From contig NC_092563.1 of assembly GCF_037975245.1 (NCBI RefSeq), forward strand, positions 828,501-892,500: DNA of 64,000 bases, given 5' to 3'. Numbering within the stretch: position 1 is the stretch's first letter; each line of letters begins with the position of its first letter. Positions 13,846 to 37,825 of this stretch are shown piece by piece. The notes below the pieces were generated by a model. It ran no database searches. It saw nothing but the letters and a program-made list of their open reading frames with translations, and was not told where the DNA came from. The translations under genes were made by a program, and so were the position numbers. This DNA comes from Apostichopus japonicus (Eukaryota > Echinodermata > Holothuroidea > Aspidochirotida > Stichopodidae).

Positions 13846-15631
13846 ACTGCCATAAAATGTTATAACAAATGATCAAAAACTCATCTGAAAGCAAACAGGT
13901 TCAATGTTACTTGCCATAACCAGTAAGGCATGTTGGAGGGGCCTGCCACATATCCCTTTCAAAGCCTCCGCCATCACTCTTATGAGCGATAAAAATCATT
14001 TGAAGTGAGGAAAGAGGATTAAACGCAACAGGGAGAAGGGAGACGGAAGGAGATTGAGGGGGGGGGGACAAGCTATTTGGAAATCCACACTACACAATAC
14101 CTCTTACAAAATTTCACATGGAAAATAGACCCAAACCAAGAGCGTACGGAACTGTTAACATATTTCATAAATTTCTTTCAATTTAATGCATTTTCAAACG
14201 AAACATTTATCTGATAGGAAAGAACTCACAAAACACAGATCTCTTGCAACAATTTTTTGATCATGAAGAAAACTCCTTGGCCTTTTGTACCTCATTGTCA
14301 TTAACAGGCCATTCACATTGGCATTTTTAATCAGGTGAAGCATTCTAGATCAACCCTGCTTGGTGCCAGGAGTGTCACCCTACTGGCAGAATACTGAAAT
14401 GGCTTGTGAAATACTGAAATTTTCTAAATATTTCACTGATATGGAATTTTCTACTATTTTGTAAGGTAATTACACAAATTTAGCAAGAGAAGAAACTTGT
14501 ATGTCAGGATACAGAGTTTCATTTCCAACTTGATAGCTACTTCATAATGTTGCAGATAAATCTGAGCAAACTTAATTAAATTGACACATGGCAGAACTTG
14601 CTAAGCACTATTTTAACTAGATAGATGTATGAGTTCCTGTAGTTAGCCCAATAACGGAGGCCTTTATGCTTTGGACTACTCCTACTTCAGTTGTCATCCA
14701 ACCTCTGCTGATCAATTTATCCCCCAAAAAGAATTGTATAAGCCAGAATAAAGTGTCTTCTTTTGAGTTGAACTCAGTTTTACAGACAGGTCAATAAGTA
14801 TGAATCATTGGTACTTGATAGGCCGACCCTTTTAAGTTTAAGTCCTCTTAGTCTTCTTGAACCTTCCATTGGGTATGTATGCCTTTAACTGTTTCCATGT
14901 GGTGAATTTAGAAATTTACTTTTGAATGCATCAAGAAGAGTTTCTATAAGAAGTTTACCTGATTTAATTGATTTATGGATAAGGAAAAGGGCTCAGGAAA
15001 TTTCCCACCTGTGAATATGTATCCAAAAACAACCTGGTAATTAGTCATTTTTACTGATATGTCTCTGTGTCACTATGTAACGTTACAAATAGGCCTACTC
15101 CTTATTTAACCACAATCGGGTACATAAGCATGAGTGCATCGCTTATGTTAATGATGATCCAGTAGAGAAGCACCAGTGCATTGCTTATTTAACCAATGTG
15201 AAGAGTGCCATAATTATTGAACTGTGATATGCCTAAGGTAAGTAAGCATTAGTGCAATGCTACTTCAGTTCTTGAACCGACAATCGGGTAAATATGCAAG
15301 AGCGTCATAGGCCTAGGGTGAATAGCTTCCTGAATCACTTTATAAACTATAACTAAGGCTAAGTTTGAACCTCTATCCCAACAACTAGTACTTGGACCTC
15401 CTCCTACCACTATCAGTTCTACTTCTAGTTTAACGTTATGCTCCAGCCGCTACAAAATACAATCTTCTCTCGTCTGTTACTTAGTGTAATCCAACGTAGC
15501 CTAAGCATGTATGTAAGGCCAACATTTTTGTCCACGTTACCTACGTTAGGAATAAAAGTTACTTTCCCTGATTTGCTAAACAATCGCTTTCGTGCTATAA
15601 CCCAAGAATAGATAAAACTGTCGGTACTAAC

Positions 15632-15790
15632 CTATGCAGTTTCTTGTGCCGACAATATAAACAGATGGACCACCATGTAACTGTAGACCGCTAAATTTTA
15701 AGTAAAGCCACCTGTACGCCGTGACTTAGGAAGTTTGCAACCTGTTAATTGGAAACGCTGTACATCCACACCTATCACTTTGCATTCCGT
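15632..15790 (-). other. Possible 5' non-coding exon/promoter of the anoctamin gene
   Basis: The first coding exon of the anoctamin gene starts one base before its ATG, so transcription must begin further upstream. On the minus strand a donor-like GTTAGT (15631-15626) follows a GC-balanced stretch with no long open frame. The upper boundary is a guess. Nothing else between 13847 and 15630 looks coding. Confidence 0.25.
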
Positions 15791-16205
15791 CTGACAGTAG
15801 AACGAGTGGGTTCCGTGGTTCATTCATATAAGTCAATGCACCTATTATATGCTGGTACAGTCCTTAACTTTTAGTTTTCTGTGTAGTTGTGTACTGTTAA
15901 TTTTGTTAATTTTTGCTCTGTTATGTTAGGCGAAAAAAAATCGGTTTCACCAAATTGACAACAAACTGGAAAGTGGATATTTTATCTATCTACAGCTAGC
16001 ACAGCAGGTTTAGATAGAAATGGGCGGAACATGGAAAGCTTTGGTGCCCTGTAATAACTATTTTGTAATCATTACACATCCCTGCACCCTCGGTATAACA
16101 TGTGGTAGCTTATGAATATTGATATCACCATAGCGATTTGAACACGTTCCATAGAACACGCTGTCGATTATTCAATTATTTATTTGAAGCCCTCATATAT
16201 CATGT

Positions 16206-16211
16206 GCCGAA

Positions 16212-16261
<50 letters not shown>

Positions 16262-16311
16262 AAATTCTCCGGAGAACTCGCATGAGTTCTGAACTTTCCC
16301 GGGTTTCGGCA
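16206..16311 (+). tRNA. tRNA-Phe (GAA) with a 33-bp insertion in the T arm
   Basis: Acceptor GCCGAAA pairs with TTTCGGC, followed by A73. The D arm is GCTC/GAGC, the anticodon stem TCAGA/TCTGA, and the loop CTGAAGA has anticodon GAA at 16239-16241. The T stem CCTGG (ending in the B box GGTTCAAAT) pairs with CCGGG at 16299-16303, but 33 bases (16266-16298) lie between the T loop and the 3' T-stem strand. Removing them restores a normal 73-nt tRNA. The inserted piece contains a GAACTC-GCAT-GAGTTC hairpin. T runs at 16316-16319 and 16321-16324 could end Pol III transcription. It may be a broken gene, a precursor with an unusual intron, or a variable T-arm form. The identity is firm; function is uncertain. 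Confidence 0.8.
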
Positions 16312-16562
16312 TTCCTTTTCTTTTATTTCAATCACCACACGAAAACAGAGCAATTTTCTTTTTCCTTTCCATTCAGTCACTTTGAAGTATCCACATTCTC
16401 ATAATTAGTAGATGGAATAAAATAAGGGAAAATGTAACATATGGATTGGCTGATTATCTATAACGTTTAGATATTTCTATTAAATAGTCATTTGTCATAA
16501 ACTTATTTCATGGGCTTAGGAAAATTTTAAACATGGGAAGGTGGGGGGGGGGGGCTGAGATC

Positions 16563-17181
16563 ATCCGCGTAGCCAGGGCTTTATCATGGGGTGTGTGTTC
16601 CAGGTTGTAATGACCTTAGCGCATCTGGTGGTTTCAGGGCAATATTGTGGGCATTAGAATGAAGTATTAAACCATCTTCAAATGGCATTGGATGCGCACT
16701 AAACAGTCCACAAAAATCACCATTTTGCTACCATTTTATATTTATCAAAATAAAATAAAACTGTTAGCAAACTGCTTATCCACTAGAGAGCCTGTGTAGG
16801 AGAATGTGTAAAAGTATGTTGGCCTGACGTTTCGATCCTAGCAGGATCTTCTTCAAAGGCTAAGTGCCATTTAGCCTTTGAAGAAGATCCGGCTAGGAAC
16901 GAAACGTCAGGCCAACTTACTTTTACACATTTTATATTTATAATAGCCGAATTCAGACTAACGGTCAGTCTTTGAGTGTGCGCGAATCGCGCCTTCAAAT
17001 AACACTTTATAAGAAATTTTAGTAATGTTTGACTTCATTTACATTGAAAAAGTTATCCATTATATTTAACCCCCCCCCCTTATTTCTATCGTCTCCTTTC
17101 TTTCCTTTCTTTTCATTTTTTCGACCCACTAATGGGATGGATTTGGACCCCTTCCCCCCCCCCCCTTGGCTACACGCCTAG
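16563..17181. mobile_element. Non-autonomous element with 8-9 bp target duplication, host to a nested retroposon
   Basis: Direct repeats CTGAGATC flank the segment (16555-16562 and 17182-17189; both are also preceded by G). The ends are inverted-related: CCGCGTAGCCAGGG on the left and GGCTACACGCC on the right, joined to G/C runs. The 182-bp hairpin retroposon at 16746-16927 is inserted inside, so this element is the older one. No coding sequence. Confidence 0.75.
16746..16927 (-). mobile_element. SINE-like hairpin retroposon, copy 1 (full length)
   Basis: A 14-bp direct repeat CATTTTATATTTAT (16732-16745 and 16928-16941) flanks the copy. The core is a near-perfect inverted repeat of about 55 bp per arm, with the arms CCTGACGTTTCGATCC and its complement. 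On the minus strand the copy ends in an AGTTTTATTTTATTTTG tail. A long target duplication and a simple A/T-rich tail point to target-primed retroposition. Related copies lie at 26215-26330, 33091-33138, 52199-52390 and 54893-54953. Confidence 0.85.
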
Positions 17182-17189
17182 CTGAGATC

Positions 17190-18105
17190 GAAGGCCTCAC
17201 CAAATCGCAAAGTGCCAAGAGGGACTGCGTGAGAGAGCTTTTAAACCAGTCTTCGGCAGGGGGTGTGAGATCTATTATGATTAGGATGGTCGTCGTGGGG
17301 GAGGGGTCGAAGTGAAGGGGTCCCCCTACCCTCTGGGAAAGTTGGTCTTTTGGAAGGGGACTTAGATACAAAATGGTGCAACCGTTATCATCTACTTACA
17401 TATATTTATGTACTGAAATTTACTAATATTTGTAACAGGATGCTGACGGCGATAGGGGAGGAGGCACAATGCTCCCCTATTTCCGTCAGTCGGAGGGGGA
17501 GGACTATGAAAACCTAAAATCACTTCGGATAAATAAAGGGTAGATCATTCAACTAAAATTCTCCAATCAGTGCACTATATTTTGCGTAAGTGTATTCACC
17601 CATTAAAAGAAAAGATATGAAAAAAGGTTACAGCGAGCGAAGCCACCCAAGGTTTTTCCGAATCATATTTTAGGGAAAATATAAAGAGTAAGAATATTAA
17701 GTATATGGATGTAGGCTCCTTTGTGTGCTTCTGTGACCAAAGTAAAGTGTGCAATAGAAACGATGATTTGTACAGCCCACGGAGCGCGCGAAATTTTTAT
17801 GACCTGACTAAAGTCAAACAACGAAGAAAAGGAATAGGTCTTTTTGTCTTCTGTTAAAATGACGATACTTGCTTTAATCAATTGAGCAACACACAAGTTT
17901 ATACCATAATCCGAAGGATGGTTTGAATTTCTCTCATACGCGTTATTTGTTCATGTAAATTTGCAAATATCAGCAGAGATTACACATCTGACAGCTTTTA
18001 TCTCCAACATTGCACCCAAAACCCACCCATACAGTAAACATAGCACCTCAAATCATGAAGCTTACAATATCTCACATAGACCATATATACAGACTTCGAT
18101 AATCA
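17190..18105. other. Non-genic stretch with transposon debris
   Basis: Contains G/C-run fragments (17270-17340) and a short inverted repeat, GATAGGGGAG against CTCCCCTATT, near 17450-17483. No exon, RNA gene or complete element was recognised. Confidence 0.4.
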
Positions 18106-18113
18106 CATACATA

Positions 18114-18949
18114 CATGGGCGGCGATCCGTTCTTAAGAGTGGGGGGGATATGACCTTGTTGACTATCTAAGCGTAGCGCCACCATAGTTGGCGCGAAGCG
18201 TACAAGAAAATTTTGGGATTTACAAACCCTCTAGATGGTCGGAAACGGCACTTCCCGAGGTTTCCAAGCGGCATATACCCAACTTTAAAATAGGGATATC
18301 ATGTCCGAAATATCTCATAATCAGGATCCAAAATCCTTCTTTTTCTTTAATTTCGGGTGTTATTTTGGGGAAATTGCCCCTGTCAATCTGGTTTCAGGCG
18401 CTACGTTAGAATGTTCGAGAGCTCTTTTATATTATTCGATGAAGAAAATGGCCTCATGCAGGCTATTATAGGCCTATATACATGCAATACACAATTACAC
18501 ATAGTTACATTCCTAGGTACCGATTGCTAGGGCATCCAGGTGACACGTGTATTAAGCATTACCCTGGTAACATGAGATTCTCAGCGGTTCGAGGGAACAT
18601 GTACGTGTGTAGGCCATATAGGGCCTATATGAATACTATGAGGGTGCATATATGTACTATATCAATACCGTGGGCGCAATAATACATTTTGTTGTTAAAG
18701 GGCCAATGAAGCCTAGAGTCAACTATTCTTGCTTTATAACGGCGGTTTATTTGAAAAGATCGCACTGCGTTTATGGTAGGCGAGAAATGAAGCTAAAAAA
18801 GAGTCGTACATTCACGATGATGCATATAAAGGCATGAAAATATTCTTATCCCTGGCATTTGGTGGGGGGGATATGGTGTATTACATCCCCTCCACCCATT
18901 TTCATGGGGGGGATATATCCCCCCTTCCCCCCCAGGATCGCCGCCCATG
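18114..18949. mobile_element. 836-bp non-autonomous element with perfect 15-bp inverted ends
   Basis: The ends CATGGGCGGCGATCC and GGATCGCCGCCCATG are perfect complements, flanked by a perfect 8-bp duplication CATACATA (18106-18113 and 18950-18957). Internal AACTATCTAAGCGTAGCG and GCGAAGCGTACAA recur in the element at 48585-48853, so both belong to one family. No transposase frame is visible. The 8-bp duplication suggests the hAT superfamily. Confidence 0.88.
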
Positions 18950-19259
18950 CATACATATGTATATGTAAGCAGGGAGTTGTTATGTAAGGTTATAAATCCG
19001 CGCGCTTGAAAAAGAGTTTATGTTTGTAATTATAGAAAAAGTTCAAAATATGATGATTATTTCGAAGCCTCTTTGTATACATGTTGAAACATTTTCACCC
19101 TCAAATTATTGGGGGGGGGGTGGGGCTGAAAATTATCTCACCGCAGTCAAGTTATTGGGCCTCAACCCTAGCCCCCCCCCCCCCCGCCTGATTTCTAAAC
19201 CTTTGCATTCCAAGATAGTTTCTCTTCTTCCGTGTAAAGCTGTTACATCCACTACGTAG

Positions 19260-20020
19260 CTATGACATTAAAACACTACTTGTTTAACAGAACTACACAT
19301 AACAGACTGGCAGAAAGGTTATTCCAATCCCTTACAGTGTTCGGCAATTAACCACATTTATAACAACTGGTCCTAGCAAATGACAGAAGTGCATATCATG
19401 AATAATTCGAGTCTTACAAATAGGTTCCGAAGAGTCTGCAGGGACAGTTACCTGACCAGAAACACTTTTAGTAAAGAGGATCAGCCTACTATGCTTGCAA
19501 CGCTCGGTCAGCAGGGCTAGGTCTAGTCTATAAGAAGGGACGTCATAGATCCAGATTTACAATAATTAGGAAATAAACCTAGCAGATCTCCTCTGGATAC
19601 TTTCCCGTTTATCCTGTAAGCTATCTGGTGGATCTCAGACATAACTAGAGTACTCCAGTACTGGCCTACAGGGACCTTTGTAGACAGACAGACGTCTCTA
19701 GAACAAAGAATCAAATTTCTGAGTATACCCAGAAACAACGATTCAGTTCCCTTTATTACAGATACTTAGAGCCGTATATCTAAATATACAGATCTGCAGA
19801 TACTCTGAATATGCCGCCCCCAATTGAGATCATGTGTAATAGAAACACCCATATATTTAATACAGTCAACTTTGGTTAGATAGACTTCGATTTCGGCATA
19901 CTTGAAAGAAATCAGTTTTTTTCCCTGGTAATTGTCATTATGTTACATTTAGTAGGCTGGAATCTCATGCCCCAAATTTAGACCAATGTCCTAAGTTTGT
20001 CAATTTTTTGGTGATTAAGT
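19260..20020 (-). pseudogene. Decayed non-LTR retrotransposon, reverse-transcriptase 3' part
   Basis: Read on the minus strand across several broken frames, typical RT C-terminal landmarks appear in order: 'MRFQPTKCNIM' near 19970, 'KYMGVSITHDLNW' near 19850, an 'SIQRRSARFISN' tract near 19580, and 'TVRDWNNL' at 19337-19314. These match the Jockey/CR1-type RT tail ('F.P.KC', 'YLGV....L.W', 'R.VR.WN.LP'). Frameshifts and stops separate them, and the catalytic part is missing, so the copy is 5'-truncated and inactive. Clade assignment is inference. Confidence 0.75.
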
Positions 20021-20895
20021 TAACATTACAGTATCTGAAAGAGGAAACTGAACATTACAAGAATACTGTTGCAAAATTGCCAACCAGTTTCAATTTTTGG
20101 TGAACTTGTAGTGGTCCAATGAGCTGTTATATTTGTTTGCTGTTTGAGTGCTTGCTGAACTGAAGAGGCATCTACATCTCATCAGTTGGAATATCAGAAT
20201 GAATTTGTCCTGTCATTTTTATTTCAGATCAATGTTTGTGTTCAAATTTGAGTCAAATACTTTATTTTAATGTTAGACAAATAAACCAGCAGGCTTAGTG
20301 ATTCATTGCCTTATAAGTTTATATATGGGTTCACCTGATTGATAGGGCAACTGAGGAAAATGTGTCCAAAAGTAGAGTACAAGAACATCAGAACATGTTC
20401 CAGATAACTTGACCATTGCAAAGGTACTAGCCTTCTGAAAGTTGATGACAGGTCATTAGTGGCAGTGGAAAACCCTTTCAGCCACATAACAGAGCAACAG
20501 TCAAATCCTGTGACAGTTATAGACATAGAAATGCCATTCATCAATGAATAGGTGTGAGTTTGAGAGGTTTACAAGGGTACCAGACTTGAACTGCTATTTT
20601 GACCATCACAGAAAACATCAAGTCTCTCAGGGGATTCAATCAAAGAAATCTTTAAAATTTAGAGTGATAATCATCCAAGTAGGACATGGTTAAATTACTT
20701 TATTGCTAAACCTGTCACTTTGTCTCTTAAATTTGGCTTGCTCGGCAGATACATGCATACTTGGCACAGAACTGCAACACCAAAATCCAATATATTTTAT
20801 TGAAATTAGATCTACATAAACCAGTAACGAAAACTACATAAGAATTCAAACAAACACAAAAAACATGAAATAATTCTTTAATTGTTTTTCTTCTT

Positions 20896-20901
20896 TTTAT
20901 T
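20896..20901 (-). promoter_or_regulatory. Polyadenylation signal of RPL13
   Basis: AATAAA on the minus strand, 39 bases after the RPL13 stop codon. A short 3' UTR is usual for ribosomal protein genes. The stretch 20021-20890 shows no gene. Confidence 0.6.
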
Positions 20902-20939
20902 TCATTATTTTGGGCTTTACATTCACAGATTCACTGTTC

Positions 20940-23763
20940 TCACTTCCTTGGCTTAGCATTTGCAGCTGCCTCAGCCTTTTCTGCAGCCTTCTTCTTCCTG
21001 ATTCCGAACAGCCTTGCGTTAGCTCGTGCCATCCTCATGTCATTAAAGACGCTGGTCTTCTTCTCCTCTTCTGTCACTGCCCTGGCCTTTTCTGGCTTGT
21101 AGATTTGTTTGATTGGCATCACCTTTCCTTCGAGTTGGGTAGCCATCTTCAATTCTGCCTCCTGCATCAAACAAACAAACCACATCATGAATTATTTCTT
21201 TGTCAAAAGTTTAGTTTTTTAAAATTTGAAACAAAATATATTATGCCTAATGCCAAATACCAATGACCCCTCATACCATGGTGTCACATCTACCATATTC
21301 CCATTTTGAGAAATTTCAACAGCGCAATGCAGACGTAAAAACAGAATAGGAAATACTCTCTAGTTTTACAACACTGTTGAAATAACGAAGTAGAATTGAG
21401 GGGCATTTTGCATCATTTAGGTGATTAAGTTTACCAAATCTAGCAAGTATTTCTCAAATGAGATTGCAATTGATCAAACTAATGAACTCTTATAAATATT
21501 TTGCACAAATATGGTATAAATATTGCACAAATATTGCAAAATGTTAGTTGTCTAGTTTTGCATAATTGTAGTTTTGAAGTCTCTGAACTTTGTCCCTTAT
21601 GAAATAATATGGTTCCCTGTGTACAAAACTTGCAATACACCTGTGCACTTGTATAGCAATTTGAACATTTTGCATAGTATTTGCGATGCTGGATAAATAA
21701 TTCCCTGCAAATGAAGGTTATTGAGTGAGTATCCAATTTGATATGCTCGTTAACTTGTCCTGGCTGACAACTTGCGAATATGTCAAAATCTGAGACTCTT
21801 ACTTTACTTTTTCTTACTTGTTATCTAAAATGAATCTTGACCATTGAAGCTAACAACTACATTGATATGAGTCTTTTATATGCAAAAACATCTAAAACTT
21901 TGTTCCCTTTTGACATCTGTTCACAAGTAGCTTATTTTATTTGCAGCAAAATCTCTCCCTACCTCCTACTTTGCATGTAAGAAAGAAAGAGGACTGATGT
22001 TGTACTTGCTACTTTCATTTCTCTTATTTCTCTTAATTTCCAGTTTTCTGCGGGAGAAATGCTTACCCATTCATTTGGATTTCTTACAAACATAACTTTT
22101 GACCTGTTTGCTATTTTAATACAGAAATGCTTACAAAACATGGCAAATTGTAGGTTTTTTATGATTTGAACATCTAATTGGACATTTCCCTGCATAAACC
22201 TTAATAGGTAACAGCATTTAAGTTTGGACCATCTAACAAGAAGTTAAAATACAAAGGAAACATTCTAAATAGTTAGATACAAATACATACCTCACTGTCG
22301 CCCTCCTTAGGCTTGCCTGGCTTTCGTGGGAAGAGGATCAACCTAGACTTGTATTCCTTAAGGCGCTGCACATTTGCTTGTAAGCCCTCAACTGACAGGT
22401 TCCTGCGTCTGTGGTCCACAGAGATACCGATGGTACGTGCATGCTTCTTGGAGATTCCTGCAGACTATTGAATAATAGAACACAAATGGTTTGCCGATCA
22501 CTACATGTCAAATGAAATCTTGTATTCATGCTTTCACTATAAAAATGGACATAGGGCACACTCAATGCCAATTTTCCATGACAAATGATATTCTTTTTTT
22601 CTTTCTAGTTTCATCATTAGGGTAGTTTTCTTTTCTTTCTACAATATGTTTCTATAATGACATTATACTGGCATGGGTTTCAGTGTCAACAATGTTGACC
22701 TTGAAAATGTGAACGAATAAAAGAAGGAAAAGTAAAACATTTCACTTCCTAGCAGCACCACTGACATCAAAATATTGACAAAATGGCAGCTCCCTGACAT
22801 GAACTTTAATATTTCCTAAACAATGTTAAAACTTCCTTATATATTCTGTGCAGTTGTTTATCAAAGAGACATGTGATCACAGAGACCTATATATATGCAG
22901 CCTTCCCATATAAATCAGTTTTATATATACGTGACTAGTGACAAACGAAAATCGAATCCAAATCGGGCCGATTATTGCATAATCGGAACATAATCAGAAT
23001 CGGTAAAAAATTACGTGGCATACCAGAGATGTCATACCAATTATTCAAAAACTTATGGAAGGTGAAAATATCAACTGATGTTCAAGGTTTGTTCTTTTAC
23101 TACAAAACTTTAAAGAAAGACACCCTCTACAAATAAAAGACATTGAATTACAAATTAGTGCATCAAATACTGCACTACGGAGCATTTGATGCCTAAACAT
23201 CACCTATACTCAGCTAGTCAACATAGGCCTTATATATCCAGCACATTCGTTAATACACGAAATTGGTATTGTTACCATGATGCTTACTGTGCCGAGAAAT
23301 ATAAAGTCACTTACCACGAGGTAAGCAAAATCGGAGACCCTGGCAGCCTAATTTGATGAAATTACATTGTGAAAGACGCATAGAGGGTGCTCTGGTTTGA
23401 ATCAATTTTTTAGCTAACTCAAGTGGAGAGACATCTAGGAAGATACGAACATGGTCACTCACTCTATGCTAAATAAGAGTGACAGGATGCAAATGGACAT
23501 TTGAATAATGATATTACCTTAAGCTCTGCCAGACTGAATCCCCTTCCAGCCCTAATTTTTGTGTGGTACTTGAAGGTTGGGCACCTGACGATTGGTCGAA
23601 GAAGTCCACCAACTGGTTTGGGGGCAATCTTTCGTGCTTTGATGACTCTAGTACGTCTTCTGCGCTTCTTTCGCATCGGCTGGTTGAACCATGTTTTTAC
23701 ATGAGTTAGGTAACCCTTACTGTAGTGGGCATTGGGTATTTGCCCATTTCCTAAGCGAGTCAT
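20940..23763 (-). CDS. RPL13: 60S ribosomal protein L13 (eL13)
   Basis: Three coding exons on the minus strand: 23518-23771 (ATG at 23763-23761), 22291-22464 and 20940-21161 (stop TGA at 20942-20940). All junctions are phase 0. The product is 213 aa; the human protein is 211 aa. Hallmarks seen: 'TWFNQP' then a basic block '[10 protein letters not shown]', '[11 protein letters not shown]', '[12 protein letters not shown]', '[14 protein letters not shown]', '[12 protein letters not shown]', 'LILFPRKPG', '[10 protein letters not shown]' and '[15 protein letters not shown]' with a Lys/Ala-rich tail. It is a structural protein of the large cytosolic ribosomal subunit. An acceptor site lies 8 bp before the ATG, so a non-coding first exon is expected upstream. 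The gene is head-to-head with LARS2. No C/D-box snoRNA was recognised in its introns. Confidence 0.97.
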
Positions 23764-24399
23764 CTTGAAACCTATTAAGAAAAAATAAGGAAAGGTTGAA
23801 TGAATTCTGTACAAACTTACCTAACAGGTTTTCATGAACCAAGGATGTAATTAAGGTTCTTGGGGATGAATTAAGATTCTTTCTTTCAGTTGAAAAACTC
23901 TATCAAGTGGTAACATTAAAATTGGTCACAAAAATAATTTAATTTTAACTGGACTTCTTTCTATTCCACATTCATAAGTACATGTTGAAGATACGAACTA
24001 GCCTAGGCATGTGTATTCATGATATAATATCAAAATCATGTATGAAAATATGAAGCACATGCTAGCCTACTTGAAAACTGTCTACTAGATACACAGGCAT
24101 TGGACCCAAAATGATTCAAACAAACCCTTGTATTATTGGCACCTCTATAGGGTTAAGCTTCATGCAGTTATAATACACATCTGTTGTTGTCTAGCATACT
24201 GTACATGTCATGGTCACTGCTATTGGCATTGTAAGTAAGATAGGCCTAGCCTAAGCTAGTTCATATAATTGCAAGAACTTTGTTCTACATAGTTTGAAAA
24301 TTCTCATGGTCATATTGTATATAATGTTCACGAACTGGTTCAATGAAATTGAATTTCACATTGTATCAAAGTTAAGAATACAATTTTAACACCTAACCT

Positions 24400-24948
24400 A
24401 CACAACCTGCGTATATAGCCTGTAATATCAGTGTGTGCAGGGATGTGATTTTGCGAGACAAGTTCTACAACAGTGTGAGTCAGTCCGAATGTTGTCAGAA
24501 AATGACAGCAAGAGGACGGTTCTAAGTCTAAAATGTTGCCTATGTTACTAGAACTCCATCTTAAACATTTTCTTTTTAGTGAAATAATGAATTTGAAACT
24601 GATTCAAGTGATTCAAGGAGATATAAATCTTCGTCAAATAACTACCATGTAAAGGGTACTGGTTTCCAAAAAAAGAGGGCGCTAAAGTAAGATGCAAAGT
24701 TTAATTTAAATTTGTAAAAAGAAATATATTCCAAGATTAACTGTTGTATTAATCTCAATTTATTAATTTTACTACTAATAAAAATAATTTTGTATATTTT
24801 AAGTCTCATATAGTGTTTTATAATATCAATTTAATCTGATACCATTTTTCCTCGAGTAAACAAAATGGCAGCCTCCATGAAACAGACGTGAAATGACATG
24901 GAATTAAATGTATGTAGCATACTCTAGATCCATCGTAAAGAAGACGCA
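24400..24948. promoter_or_regulatory. Likely divergent promoter region, RPL13 / LARS2
   Basis: RPL13 (minus) and LARS2 (plus) start codons face away from each other, 1186 bp apart. On the minus strand a pyrimidine tract CTCTTTTTTTGG (24677-24666) could be a TOP-type transcription start for RPL13. On the plus strand AAAATGGCAGCC (about 24862) resembles a YY1 site. Neither start site can be fixed from sequence alone. Confidence 0.4.
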
Positions 24949-37248
<12,300 letters not shown>

Positions 37249-37825
37249 CAAAGATTGACTGAATATTTCATATTGACAGGCTTAGTTCTCCTCCCAGCAA
37301 GAGAAATTTTGACTTGATCATTCTTCAGGTCTTGTTTAGCAGACAACTGGAAAAACTGGCATCTTGCTGATACTAGTTCAAAGATATTAGGTGTTTGTAT
37401 TTTAGGTCAAATGAGTGGTAGCTGCCATGGTAATGGAATTTAACCTACGTTACCTAACCAGTAGGACCCATAGAAAACTCCCATGTTGCTTGCCTTACTT
37501 AGACCCTCTTTGCATGAATTCCTATGATCAACTTGAGCTAAACTGACATGATACCCATGTCTCGTGATTTGCTTGCCTTACTGAGTGTCTTTACAGTCTC
37601 AGAATCTTTTTGTTGGGCTAATGAAAATGAACATATGTTATATGAGCAGTCCAGCTCAGCATGCCTTACTAAGACTGTCTTTGTGGCTCTACACCCCCCC
37701 CCCACCCTCACTTTTGGTCTATTGAACATTTGTTGCATCTGCAGTAGGGACCAAGATAGTTCTCCATTTTGCTTATAGTTGCTTGTTGGGCTAATGGAAC
37801 TTAATAAACTCATTATTTGAGTAGC
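37249..37825 (+). other. LARS2 3' untranslated region
   Basis: Follows the LARS2 stop codon. AATAAA at 37803-37808 is the first good polyadenylation signal downstream. It includes a C-run at 37693-37702. The true 3' end needs transcript data. Confidence 0.6.

Noticed and set aside
22600-22625. Box-C-like ATGATGA on the minus strand in an RPL13 intron (eL13 introns host snoRNAs in vertebrates)
   Set aside because: No box D (CTGA) within a suitable distance and no terminal stem.
23310-23430. Exon-like piece in RPL13 intron 1 (minus strand), bounded by CCTAG and GTG|GTAAGT, with a CTTACC/GGTAAG hairpin at its end
   Set aside because: The known eL13 sequence joins directly across it and the piece contains in-frame stops; no snRNA or H/ACA pattern could be confirmed.
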